Shown: piece by piece, positions 1 to 5,671 of the stretch
How the letters are laid out: each line of letters begins with the position of its first letter
How positions within the stretch are numbered: the first letter of the stretch is position 1
Assembly (NCBI GenBank): GCA_018820005.1
Contig: JAHJOS010000253.1
Coordinates: forward strand, 1-6,787
Source of the DNA: Alphaproteobacteria bacterium
GTDB taxonomy: Bacteria; Pseudomonadota; Alphaproteobacteria; Rhizobiales; Devosiaceae
Reading direction: 5' to 3'
DNA length: 6,787 nucleotides
Position numbers and translations under genes: made by a program
The notes under the pieces: generated by a model
What the model saw: only the letters and a program-made list of their open reading frames with translations
Databases searched by the model: none
What the model was told of the DNA's origin: nothing

Positions 1-709
1 AGCCGATGAAGCTGGCGACGAAGAGGTTGACCGGGTGGTCATAGAGATTGCGCGGCGTATCGAGCTGCTGCAGCGCGCCCTTGTTCATCACCGCGACGCG
101 GTGGCCCATGGTCATGGCCTCGACCTGGTCATGCGTCACATAAACCGTGGTCACCGCGCTCATGCGCTGCAGCTTGGCGATTTCAGCCCGCAACTGCCCG
201 CGCAACCGCGCGTCAAGATTGGACAGCGGCTCGTCCATCAAAAAGGCATTGGGCGAGCGCACCAGCGCCCGGCCCATGGCGACGCGCTGGCGCTGCCCAC
301 CCGACAGCTTTGCCGGCTTGCGCTCGAGATAGTCGGTCAGCTCGAGCAGTTCGGCGGTTTTCTTCACCTTGGCGGCAATGTCCTCGCGCGACATGCCGCG
401 GACCTTCAGGCCAAAGCCGATATTGTCGGCGACGCTCAAATGCGGATAGAGCGCATAGCTCTGGAACACCATGGCGATGTTGCGGTCGCGCGGCGCCAGA
501 TCATTGGCGCGCTCGCCATTGATCAGCAGTTCGCCGCCCGAAATATCCTCGAGCCCGGCAATCATGCGCAGCGCCGTGGTCTTGCCGCAGCCGGAGGGAC
601 CGACCAGCACCATGAACTCGCCATCGGCGATATCCAGGTTCAGGTCGCGCACCGCGGTGTGGCCGCCCTCATAGCTCTTGAACACGTTGCGGAACGAGAT
701 TTGCGCCAT
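1..709 (-). CDS. ABC transporter ATP-binding protein, CUT1 (MalK/UgpC-like), partial
   Basis: This is the cytoplasmic ATPase subunit that would power the importer encoded upstream. The frame is open from the ATG at 709 to the window edge, giving 236 codons without a stop. The usual family length is about 350-370 residues, so the C-terminal regulatory (TOBE/OB) part lies outside. All nucleotide-binding motifs are intact and in order: Walker A GPSGCGKT at residues 37-44, Q-loop Q83, signature LSGGQ at 135-139, Walker B FLMDEP at 156-161, D-loop SNLDA at 163-167 and switch histidine H193 in VTHDQ. The sequence YVTHDQVEAM and the run RDRNIAMVFQSYALYPH are typical of sugar and glycerol-phosphate importer ATPases. 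The start is supported by a full AGGAGG eight bases upstream. The gene follows the second permease gene after 12 bases and is probably the last transporter gene of the operon. The substrate cannot be read from this subunit. Confidence 0.95.
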   Translation of the reverse strand, partial: MAQISFRNVFKSYEGGHTAVRDLNLDIADGEFMVLVGPSGCGKTTALRMIAGLEDISGGELLINGERANDLAPRDRNIAMVFQSYALYPHLSVADNIGFGLKVRGMSREDIAAKVKKTAELLELTDYLERKPAKLSGGQRQRVAMGRALVRSPNAFLMDEPLSNLDARLRGQLRAEIAKLQRMSAVTTVYVTHDQVEAMTMGHRVAVMNKGALQQLDTPRNLYDHPVNLFVASFIG

Positions 710-717
710 TGCAATGG

Positions 718-723
718 CCTCCT
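718..723 (-). promoter_or_regulatory. Ribosome binding site of the ATPase gene, overlapping the preceding stop codon
   Basis: On the minus strand the sequence is AGGAGG, a perfect anti-16S match, followed by eight bases and then the ATG at 709. Its first two bases are the last two of the TAG stop of the upstream permease gene (724-722). Ribosomes finishing the permease would therefore release directly on this site, which fits translational coupling. It also fixes the ATPase start. Confidence 0.75.
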
Positions 724-1543
724 ACTGCACGCCGTTGGTGGCGCCCTGAACGAAATAGCGGTTCAGGAACAGCGCCATCAGGACGATGGGAATGGTGGAG
801 AAATGCGCCAGGGCGCCAAGCGAGCCCCAGGTGATGTCCTTGGTGCCATAGGCGGTCAGCAGCGCCACCGAGAGCGGTTTGGAATCCAGCGTGGTCAGGA
901 ACATGGGGTACAAAAAGTCGTTCCAGGAGAACATCACGCAAAACAACACGCAGGCGATGATGCCCGAGCGCGCCGCCGGCACCGCCACCTTGAAAAAGGC
1001 GCCCAATTGCGTGCAGCCATCGGTCAGCGCCGCCTCTTCCATGTCGCGCGGCAGGGCGCGGAAATAGGAGAACATCATCCAGGTGACGAAGGCGCAGTTG
1101 AGCATGGTGTTGATAATGATCACAGCCCACCAGCTGCCCAGCAGGCCAATGTCGCGCATCATCAGATAGAACGGGATCAGCGAGGCAATGGCCGGCACCA
1201 TGCGGATCGCCAGGAAGAAATAGGCGAAGAAATTGGCGTAGCGCGAACGCGACCGTGCCAGGGCATAGCCACAGGGCACGCCGAGCAGCAGCGACAGCAC
1301 CGTGGTGCCCGCGCTGATCGCGATCGACGAGCGCAGCAGCGACACCACGTCGAAATAGCCAAAGATATTGCGGAACTGGTCGAGCGTCGGCTGGAAGTCG
1401 AGCCGCGGCGGGATCGAGAAGATCTCGTTGGACGGCTTATAGGCGGTGGTGATCAGCCAGGCCACCGGCAGCAGCATCACGATGGTGATGAGCAGCACCG
1501 CTGTCCGCTCGGCAAAGACCTGTCGTCCGGAAACCTGAGCCAT
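722..1543 (-). CDS. Carbohydrate-type ABC transporter permease, MalG family
   Basis: Inner-membrane subunit of the importer, 273 residues, a normal length for MalG-type proteins. About six hydrophobic segments are visible, roughly at residues 14-34, 72-94, 105-127, 138-158, 193-213 and 247-265. The EAA loop that docks onto the ATPase is clear: E170-A171-A172 with G176, followed by VAVP at 186-189. The N-terminal AYKPSNEIF (34-42) and the FSWNDFLYP segment (205-213) are typical of this subfamily. The frame is open further upstream to 1651, but that extension is inside the preceding permease gene and reads as a low-complexity Cys/Trp/Pro shadow. The ATG at 1543 gives a conventional N terminus and has a GGA-containing ribosome binding site about ten bases upstream. 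It begins four bases after the stop of the MalF-type gene, so translational coupling is likely. It would form a heterodimeric channel with that protein. Confidence 0.94.
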   Translation of the reverse strand: MAQVSGRQVFAERTAVLLITIVMLLPVAWLITTAYKPSNEIFSIPPRLDFQPTLDQFRNIFGYFDVVSLLRSSIAISAGTTVLSLLLGVPCGYALARSRSRYANFFAYFFLAIRMVPAIASLIPFYLMMRDIGLLGSWWAVIIINTMLNCAFVTWMMFSYFRALPRDMEEAALTDGCTQLGAFFKVAVPAARSGIIACVLFCVMFSWNDFLYPMFLTTLDSKPLSVALLTAYGTKDITWGSLGALAHFSTIPIVLMALFLNRYFVQGATNGVQ

Positions 1544-1547
1544 GGCG

Positions 1548-2513
1548 CTACTTTCCGTTGATGCGCACATCGGCGCGGCGCACCACCAGCAGCAGCACAG
1601 TGGCCATGCAGGCGATGAAGAGAATGGTGATATTGCCGATGGCCGAGGCATAGCCGATGTTGAAGAACTGCAGCCCCTCCTTCACCGCCAGCACCATCAG
1701 CGTGTTGGTGGCATCATTAGGCCCGCCGCCGGTGGTCACGAACACCGAGTCGAACACCCGGAAGGCGTCCATGGTGCGCAGCACCAGTGCCAGAAAGATT
1801 GACGGCAGCATCAGCGGCAGCACGATCATGGTGAAACGCTGCCAAGCCGTGGCTCCATCGGCGCGACCGGCTTCGAGCACATCGGCCGGCAGGGATTTGA
1901 GCCCGGCGAGCAGGATCAGCGCCATCAGCGGCGTCCATTCCCAGCAGTCGATCAGGATCAGCACCCAGAGCGCCGTACCGGCATCGGTGAGCAGGCCGGT
2001 GCGCGGCCCTATGCCGGCATTGGCCAGGTAATAGCCGATCAGCCCATAGTCGGCGCCTAGCAAGGCTTTGTAGATCAGGCCCACCACCAGCGGCGTGATG
2101 GTGGCCGGGATCAAAAGGAACGCCAGCGCAATGCGATTGAAGCGGCTGTCGCGCCACAGTAGCAGCGCCAGGCAGAAGCCGAAGAACAGCTGCAGGCCCA
2201 CGCTGGTGAGGGTGAACTGGAAGGTATTGAGGATCGCCTGACGCGCGCCGCGGTCCTCGAAAATAGCTATGTAATTGTCGAGGCCAATGAACTTGGTGCG
2301 CGCCGGGCGGATCAGATTGTAGCGAAAAAAACTGTACCAAAAGCCCTGGGCCAGCGGCCAGACGCCGACGACAAGCACATAGAGCACCGCGGGCGCCGCC
2401 ATGAAGAACAGGAAGAAGCGGCGGCTGTCGGTAAAGCTGCGGGGCCGCGAGAGCCAGCCGAGGCGCGGTGTCTGCGCGCGCGGCTGCACACCGGTTGATG
2501 AGGTCTGGCTCAT
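1548..2513 (-). CDS. Carbohydrate-type ABC transporter permease, MalF family
   Basis: Inner-membrane channel subunit, 321 residues from the ATG at 2513. A hydrophilic, Arg/Thr/Ser-rich N terminus of about 30 residues precedes six hydrophobic segments, near residues 32-53, 96-119, 127-149, 181-203, 227-247 and 289-311. The EAA loop for ATPase contact starts at E214-A215 with G220 and ends in VLP at 231-233. The TTGGGP sequence (260-265) after FRVFDSVFV is a hallmark of CUT1 first permeases. A TTG at 2522 could add three residues, but the AGGA upstream lies only two bases from it and eleven from the ATG, so the ATG is preferred. The gene lies 87 bases after the binding-protein gene, with a hairpin between, and four bases before the partner permease. 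The substrate is not determinable from sequence alone. Confidence 0.94.
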   Translation of the reverse strand: MSQTSSTGVQPRAQTPRLGWLSRPRSFTDSRRFFLFFMAAPAVLYVLVVGVWPLAQGFWYSFFRYNLIRPARTKFIGLDNYIAIFEDRGARQAILNTFQFTLTSVGLQLFFGFCLALLLWRDSRFNRIALAFLLIPATITPLVVGLIYKALLGADYGLIGYYLANAGIGPRTGLLTDAGTALWVLILIDCWEWTPLMALILLAGLKSLPADVLEAGRADGATAWQRFTMIVLPLMLPSIFLALVLRTMDAFRVFDSVFVTTGGGPNDATNTLMVLAVKEGLQFFNIGYASAIGNITILFIACMATVLLLVVRRADVRINGK

Positions 2514-2557
2514 GGTGGTCAAATTCCTGGCCCATCGGGCCGCTCGTCCAGTCGGGG

Positions 2558-2583
2558 AGCCCCTCGCCTTTTGGCGAGGGGCT
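2558..2583 (-). promoter_or_regulatory. Intercistronic hairpin between binding-protein and permease genes
   Basis: A perfect 11-bp stem pairs 2558-2568 with 2573-2583 around a four-base loop (AAAA on the transcribed strand). Nine of the eleven pairs are G-C. It begins 17 bases after the stop codon of the binding-protein gene. No T run follows it on the minus strand, where the next bases are CCCCGAC, so it is a poor intrinsic terminator. In malE-malF-like operons such structures protect the 3' end of the binding-protein message or cause partial termination, which gives more binding protein than permease. That role is inferred here from position and form. Confidence 0.72.
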
Positions 2584-2600
2584 GCGGTCGTGGTTTTGGC

Positions 2601-3896
2601 CTAGAACAGCTCTTCGGCCTTGGCCTGAGCTTCATCGAGTGCCGCCTGCGGTTCGACGGCGCCCGATAGCACAGCATTGACGGCCGAGCCCAGGATGTCC
2701 TGGATTTCCGGATACTCCGGGATACGCGGACGGTAGTCGCCATTGCCGTTTTCATAGGTGGTGGCGATCACGGGCAGGAAGTCGAACTTGGCCAGCAGGT
2801 CCGGATCGGTCATCTGGCTCTTGCGCATGAACGAGCCGGCGCCGTCCATGTTGAACTCCTTGTGGATGGGCTTGGAGACCAGCCACTTGATGAAGGTCCA
2901 AGCGGCTTCCTGCTGCTTGGCGTCGACGTCGGCATTGATGGCCATGCCCCAGCCGCCAACGCCATATTCAGGCGCCACGCCGTCGCCGACGGGTGCAGTG
3001 GCAATCCCCACCTTGCCCACGACATTGGAAATGGCCGGATCGGAATAGCCTGGCGCGCCGACCGACCAGGTCTGCATCATCGCGGCTATGCCCTGGCGGA
3101 AGCTCTCTTCACGCCCGCCCCAGTCATATTCGATGGCGCCCGGAGGGGCGGTATCGGCGAACAGTTCCTTATAGACGGCCAGGCTCTTGACGTTTTCCGG
3201 CGAATTGAGCGCCGGCATGCCATCGGCGCCCAGGATCGAGCCGCCCATCTGGCTGTTGTACTGCATCCAGTCCTGCGCCACGGCGGCGCCCATCTGGCCA
3301 TTGGCGACAAAGCCATACTGGTTCTTGGCCGGGTCAGTCAGCGTCTTGGCGTCGGCGACCATTTCTTCCATGGTCTTGGGGACATCGAGGCCCGCGGCCT
3401 CGAACAGATCCTTGCGATAGGCCAGCACGTTGGCATAGGCGGCAAAGGGGAAGGCGACATATTTGCCGTCATACTGGCCAAGCGATTCCAGGATCACCGG
3501 ATAGATATCGTCCAGTTCCAGCTCGGCCGCGTCACGCTTGACCCAGTCGGTCAGGTCCACCGAATACTTGTTTTCGGCATAGGCGCCGGCCCACACGATA
3601 TCCATGGTCACCAGATCATAGCCCTTGGTGTCGCCCACGAAATAGGCGGTGGTCTTGGTCAGCAGCGTGCCGTAGTCCATGATCTCGACCTTGAGATCGG
3701 CACCGGTGGCTTCCTTGAACTCGGGAGCCAGCTTGGCCAGCACGGCGCCGAACTGGTCGTTCTGCGAGGCCAGCGTCAGCGTTACGCCCGCTAGGGGCTT
3801 GTCCTGCCCATAGGCCGTGGTGGCCATCAGCGCCAGCAGGCTGGCGCCCAGAACACTTGTCGTCTTTGACAGTCGGAAATTGGCAATCTTCGTCAT
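2601..3896 (-). CDS. Extracellular solute-binding protein, family 1 (CUT1 importer)
   Basis: Periplasmic receptor that captures the solute and delivers it to the two permeases. It has 431 residues, usual for family 1. A Sec signal peptide is evident: basic start (K3, R8, K11), hydrophobic core from about 14 to 26, and a probable cleavage after A28-Y29-G30. The mature part has family features: P150 followed by the segment ending YRKDLFEAAGL (160-170), FRQGIAAMM (266-274) and GGWGMAINAD (314-323), the last normally in the hinge or binding cleft. Charged Arg-389/Arg-391 and many aromatic residues could line the site, but I cannot assign a ligand. The frame stays open upstream to an ATG at 3968, but starting there would bury the signal peptide. 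The ATG at 3896 has AGGG five bases before it. This is the first gene of the operon, directly downstream of the divergent regulatory region. Sugars or polyols are the family norm. The neighbouring deaminase raises the possibility of a nitrogenous ligand. Confidence 0.94.
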   Translation of the reverse strand: MTKIANFRLSKTTSVLGASLLALMATTAYGQDKPLAGVTLTLASQNDQFGAVLAKLAPEFKEATGADLKVEIMDYGTLLTKTTAYFVGDTKGYDLVTMDIVWAGAYAENKYSVDLTDWVKRDAAELELDDIYPVILESLGQYDGKYVAFPFAAYANVLAYRKDLFEAAGLDVPKTMEEMVADAKTLTDPAKNQYGFVANGQMGAAVAQDWMQYNSQMGGSILGADGMPALNSPENVKSLAVYKELFADTAPPGAIEYDWGGREESFRQGIAAMMQTWSVGAPGYSDPAISNVVGKVGIATAPVGDGVAPEYGVGGWGMAINADVDAKQQEAAWTFIKWLVSKPIHKEFNMDGAGSFMRKSQMTDPDLLAKFDFLPVIATTYENGNGDYRPRIPEYPEIQDILGSAVNAVLSGAVEPQAALDEAQAKAEELF

Positions 3897-3918
3897 CTGC
3901 ACCCTGCCCTTTGGGATT

Positions 3919-3928
3919 GTTGCACAAC
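3919..3928. promoter_or_regulatory. Small inverted repeat, possible operator of the importer operon
   Basis: The sequence GTTG-CA-CAAC is an inverted repeat with four-base arms. It is flanked by a nearly concentric outer pair, CTTTG at 3909-3913 and CAAAG at 3935-3939. It lies just downstream of the predicted transcription start, 22 bases before the start codon, a usual place for a repressor site. LacI-type regulators often recognise TTGC/GCAA-like palindromes, so such a regulator is possible. The short arms make chance occurrence quite plausible. Confidence 0.3.
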
Positions 3929-3936
3929 CGTGGGCA

Positions 3937-3964
3937 AAGCTATCTGAGCGATCAGCGCTGTCAA
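3937..3964 (-). promoter_or_regulatory. Candidate promoter of the importer operon
   Basis: On the minus strand a consensus -35 TTGACA (3964-3959) is followed by a 16-base spacer and TAGCTT (3942-3937), which matches the -10 consensus at three of six positions. Transcription would begin near 3930, about 34 bases upstream of the binding-protein ATG. The -35 is strong and the -10 is weak, as in a promoter needing an activator. Alternatives lie further upstream in the A+T-rich stretch, for example TTGCTG at 3990-3985 with TATGTT after 15 bases. Confidence 0.35.
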
Positions 3965-4199
3965 ACATAATTTCACATTTATTGCAGCAAATCTAACTCA
4001 TATGAACATAATAGATCAAAACATTCGCACTCTGCATAAATAATCGGCAAAACAGGTTTGGCTTGCAGCGGCGGGGGTGTCGTGACATCCATGCGATGAA
4101 ACTCCCGCAAATCCTGAACCATCGAGAGCCCAGATTGCCGAAAACAGGCCAAATATCAGGCATCTAGCTCAATGCGTCGTTCTGCGGTCGGCAGTCATG

Positions 4200-4215
4200 C
4201 CGCCCTATAAGGCGG
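4200..4215. promoter_or_regulatory. 16-bp near-perfect palindrome upstream of the deaminase promoter
   Basis: CCGCCCTATAAGGCGG has five-base arms CCGCC/GGCGG and a central TATA, with one mismatched pair (C4205/A4210). Its centre is about 40 bases upstream of the candidate -35 at 4247. That position suits an activator, or a repressor acting from upstream. The internal TATAAG could instead be a -10 element, but I see no good -35 at the right distance before it (TGCGGT at 4183-4188). Confidence 0.35.
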
Positions 4216-4246
4216 TAAAGCCATCAAAAATAACAAAATCACACAC

Positions 4247-4274
4247 TTTACAACGCAACGCTGCCCGTTATGGT
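4247..4274 (+). promoter_or_regulatory. Candidate promoter of the deaminase-flavoprotein operon
   Basis: TTTACA (4247-4252) and TATGGT (4269-4274) are separated by 16 bases. They match the sigma-70 -35 and -10 consensus at five and four of six positions. The predicted start of transcription is near 4281, leaving a leader of about 23 bases before the ATG at 4304. Confidence 0.4.
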
Positions 4275-4303
4275 TCTGGGGAACACTTCCGGGACACCTT
4301 TTC

Positions 4304-5668
4304 ATGGCCGAAACGACAGCTGGCGTCTGGATCAAGGGTCCGCTGGCCATTCTCGCCGAAGGGGCGGACAATGGCTTGGTGGTGCGTGATGGGCGCATTG
4401 TGGAGCTGGTGCCTAGTGGCGCCATGCCCAAGCTGGCATTCGCCCAGACATTTGACGCCAGCCGCCATGTGGTCATCCCGGGTCTCGTCAATACACATCA
4501 CCATATGTTCCAGACGCTGACGCGGGCACATCCGGCGGCGATCAACAAATCGCTCTGGCCCTGGATCAAGGCGCTCTATCCCATCTGGGCGCGCGGCATG
4601 CGGCCCGATGCCTTCCGCACCGCCTCGCAACTGGCCATGACCGAACTGATGCTGTCCGGCTGCACCTGCGCCTCGGACCATCAATATCTCTTCACGCCCG
4701 GTCTTGAAGACGCCATGGATATCCAGGCCGAGGAGGCCGGGCGGCTCGGCCTGCGCATGACCCTCACCCGCGGCGCGCTCGACCTCATGGCCGGCGATGG
4801 CGAGCAAGCCGTTGCCCCGCGCGCGGTGATCCAGAAGACCGACGCTATTCTCGCCGATTGCGAACGCATCCTCGGCCGCTATCACGACCGTTCCGATGGC
4901 GCCATGCTGCAGGTGGCCCTGGCCCCCAATGCGCCCTTTGACGTCAGCTTCGAGTTGATGGTGGAGACCGCGCGCCTGTCGGCACAGAACGGCTGTGGCC
5001 TCCATACCCACCTGGTGGAGACCCGCGCCGAGGCCGATTTCGTGCGCAGCGAGCATGGCTGCGATGCGGTGGATTTCCTCGAGCAATGCGGCTGGCTCAA
5101 TGAGCGGGTCTGGCTCGCCCATGGCATTCATTTCGATGATTCCGAAGTCGCGCGCTTGGGCAAGCATGGCGTGGGCATCTGCCATTGCCCGACGTCCAAC
5201 ATGGTCCTGGCCTCGGGCACCTGCCGCACCAAGGATCTGGAGGCGGCCGGCTGCAAGATCGGGCTGGGCGTCGATGGTTCGGCCTCCAATGACAATTCCA
5301 ACCTCATGGAAAGCCTGCGCCACGCGCTGATGCTGGGCCGGCTGACCTATGGCGCTGAGGCCATCACCCATCTCGACGTGCTGAACTGGGCCACCGAAGG
5401 TTCTGCGGCGTGCCTCGGGCGCAGCGACATTGGCCGCATTGCCGTGGGCAAGCAGGCGGACCTGGCCTTCTTCACCCTCGATGAGCTGCGCTTTTCCGGC
5501 GCCGGCGATGCGCTGGCGGCCCTCGTGCTGTGCGGCGCCCACCATGCCGATCGCGTCATGGTGCAGGGCCGCTGGACCGTCGAAGACGGCCAGCCCGTCG
5601 GAATCGATCTCGCCCGGCTGCGCCATGAGCACGGCGCCGCCGCCAAAGCCTTTGCCGAGAGCCTCTAG
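4304..5668 (+). CDS. Amidohydrolase, probable 8-oxoguanine deaminase
   Basis: A cytoplasmic metal-dependent deaminase of the COG0402 amidohydrolase group, 454 residues, full length. It probably hydrolyses an aromatic amino group. The closest families I recognise are 8-oxoguanine deaminase (8-oxoguanine to urate plus ammonia) and hydroxydechloroatrazine ethylaminohydrolase-like proteins. The active site is complete: H65 and H67 in VNTHHHMFQTLTR, H236 and the proton-shuttle E239 in HTHLVET, H273 in WLAHG, and D324 in GLGVDGSASND. Family-typical segments include the N-terminal WIKGPLAIL (9-17), PWIKALYPIWA (86-96), SGCTCASDH (118-126), HCPTSNMVLASG (294-305) and, near the C terminus, DELRFSGAGD. 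These point to the 8-oxoguanine branch more than to guanine or cytosine deaminases. The start is supported by GGGA nine bases upstream. The stop is three bases before the flavoprotein start, so the two are co-transcribed. Isoxanthopterin or another oxopurine or pterin is a possible alternative substrate. Confidence 0.82.
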   Translation: MAETTAGVWIKGPLAILAEGADNGLVVRDGRIVELVPSGAMPKLAFAQTFDASRHVVIPGLVNTHHHMFQTLTRAHPAAINKSLWPWIKALYPIWARGMRPDAFRTASQLAMTELMLSGCTCASDHQYLFTPGLEDAMDIQAEEAGRLGLRMTLTRGALDLMAGDGEQAVAPRAVIQKTDAILADCERILGRYHDRSDGAMLQVALAPNAPFDVSFELMVETARLSAQNGCGLHTHLVETRAEADFVRSEHGCDAVDFLEQCGWLNERVWLAHGIHFDDSEVARLGKHGVGICHCPTSNMVLASGTCRTKDLEAAGCKIGLGVDGSASNDNSNLMESLRHALMLGRLTYGAEAITHLDVLNWATEGSAACLGRSDIGRIAVGKQADLAFFTLDELRFSGAGDALAALVLCGAHHADRVMVQGRWTVEDGQPVGIDLARLRHEHGAAAKAFAESL

Positions 5669-5671
5669 ATC

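Larger units (their letters stand above)
3897..4303. other. Divergent intergenic regulatory region
   Basis: These 407 bases separate the start codons of the importer operon and the deaminase gene. I see no convincing gene inside. The stretch 3961-4060 has about 31 G or C in 100 bases by hand count, in marked contrast to the G+C-rich coding sequence on both sides, as expected for promoters. It contains candidate promoters for each direction and several short inverted repeats, listed separately. No riboswitch-like fold or intrinsic terminator is evident. The part between about 4065 and 4195 holds nothing I can assign. Confidence 0.8.

Noticed and set aside
35..1561. A 508-codon plus-strand open frame lying opposite the ATPase and second permease genes
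   Set aside because: The opposite strand encodes two proteins with intact family motifs in the expected operon order. The plus-strand translation is His/Gln/Arg-rich, spans the gene boundary and shows no domain. Long antisense frames are common in G+C-rich DNA.
1717..2535. A 272-codon minus-strand frame overlapping the first permease in another frame
   Set aside because: It is Arg/Ala/His-rich with no membrane segments, a frame-shifted shadow of the permease gene.
2862..3794. A 310-codon plus-strand open frame opposite the solute-binding protein gene
   Set aside because: It is wholly inside a well-supported gene with a signal peptide and family motifs. The translation has no recognisable features.
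3897..3968. A 24-residue N-terminal extension of the solute-binding protein from an ATG at 3968
   Set aside because: It would place a charged segment before a good signal peptide, has no better ribosome binding site and overlaps the candidate promoter.
4096..4167. A 23-codon open frame (starting MKLPQ) in the intergenic region
   Set aside because: It has no ribosome binding site before it, no recognisable features and a length easily reached by chance.
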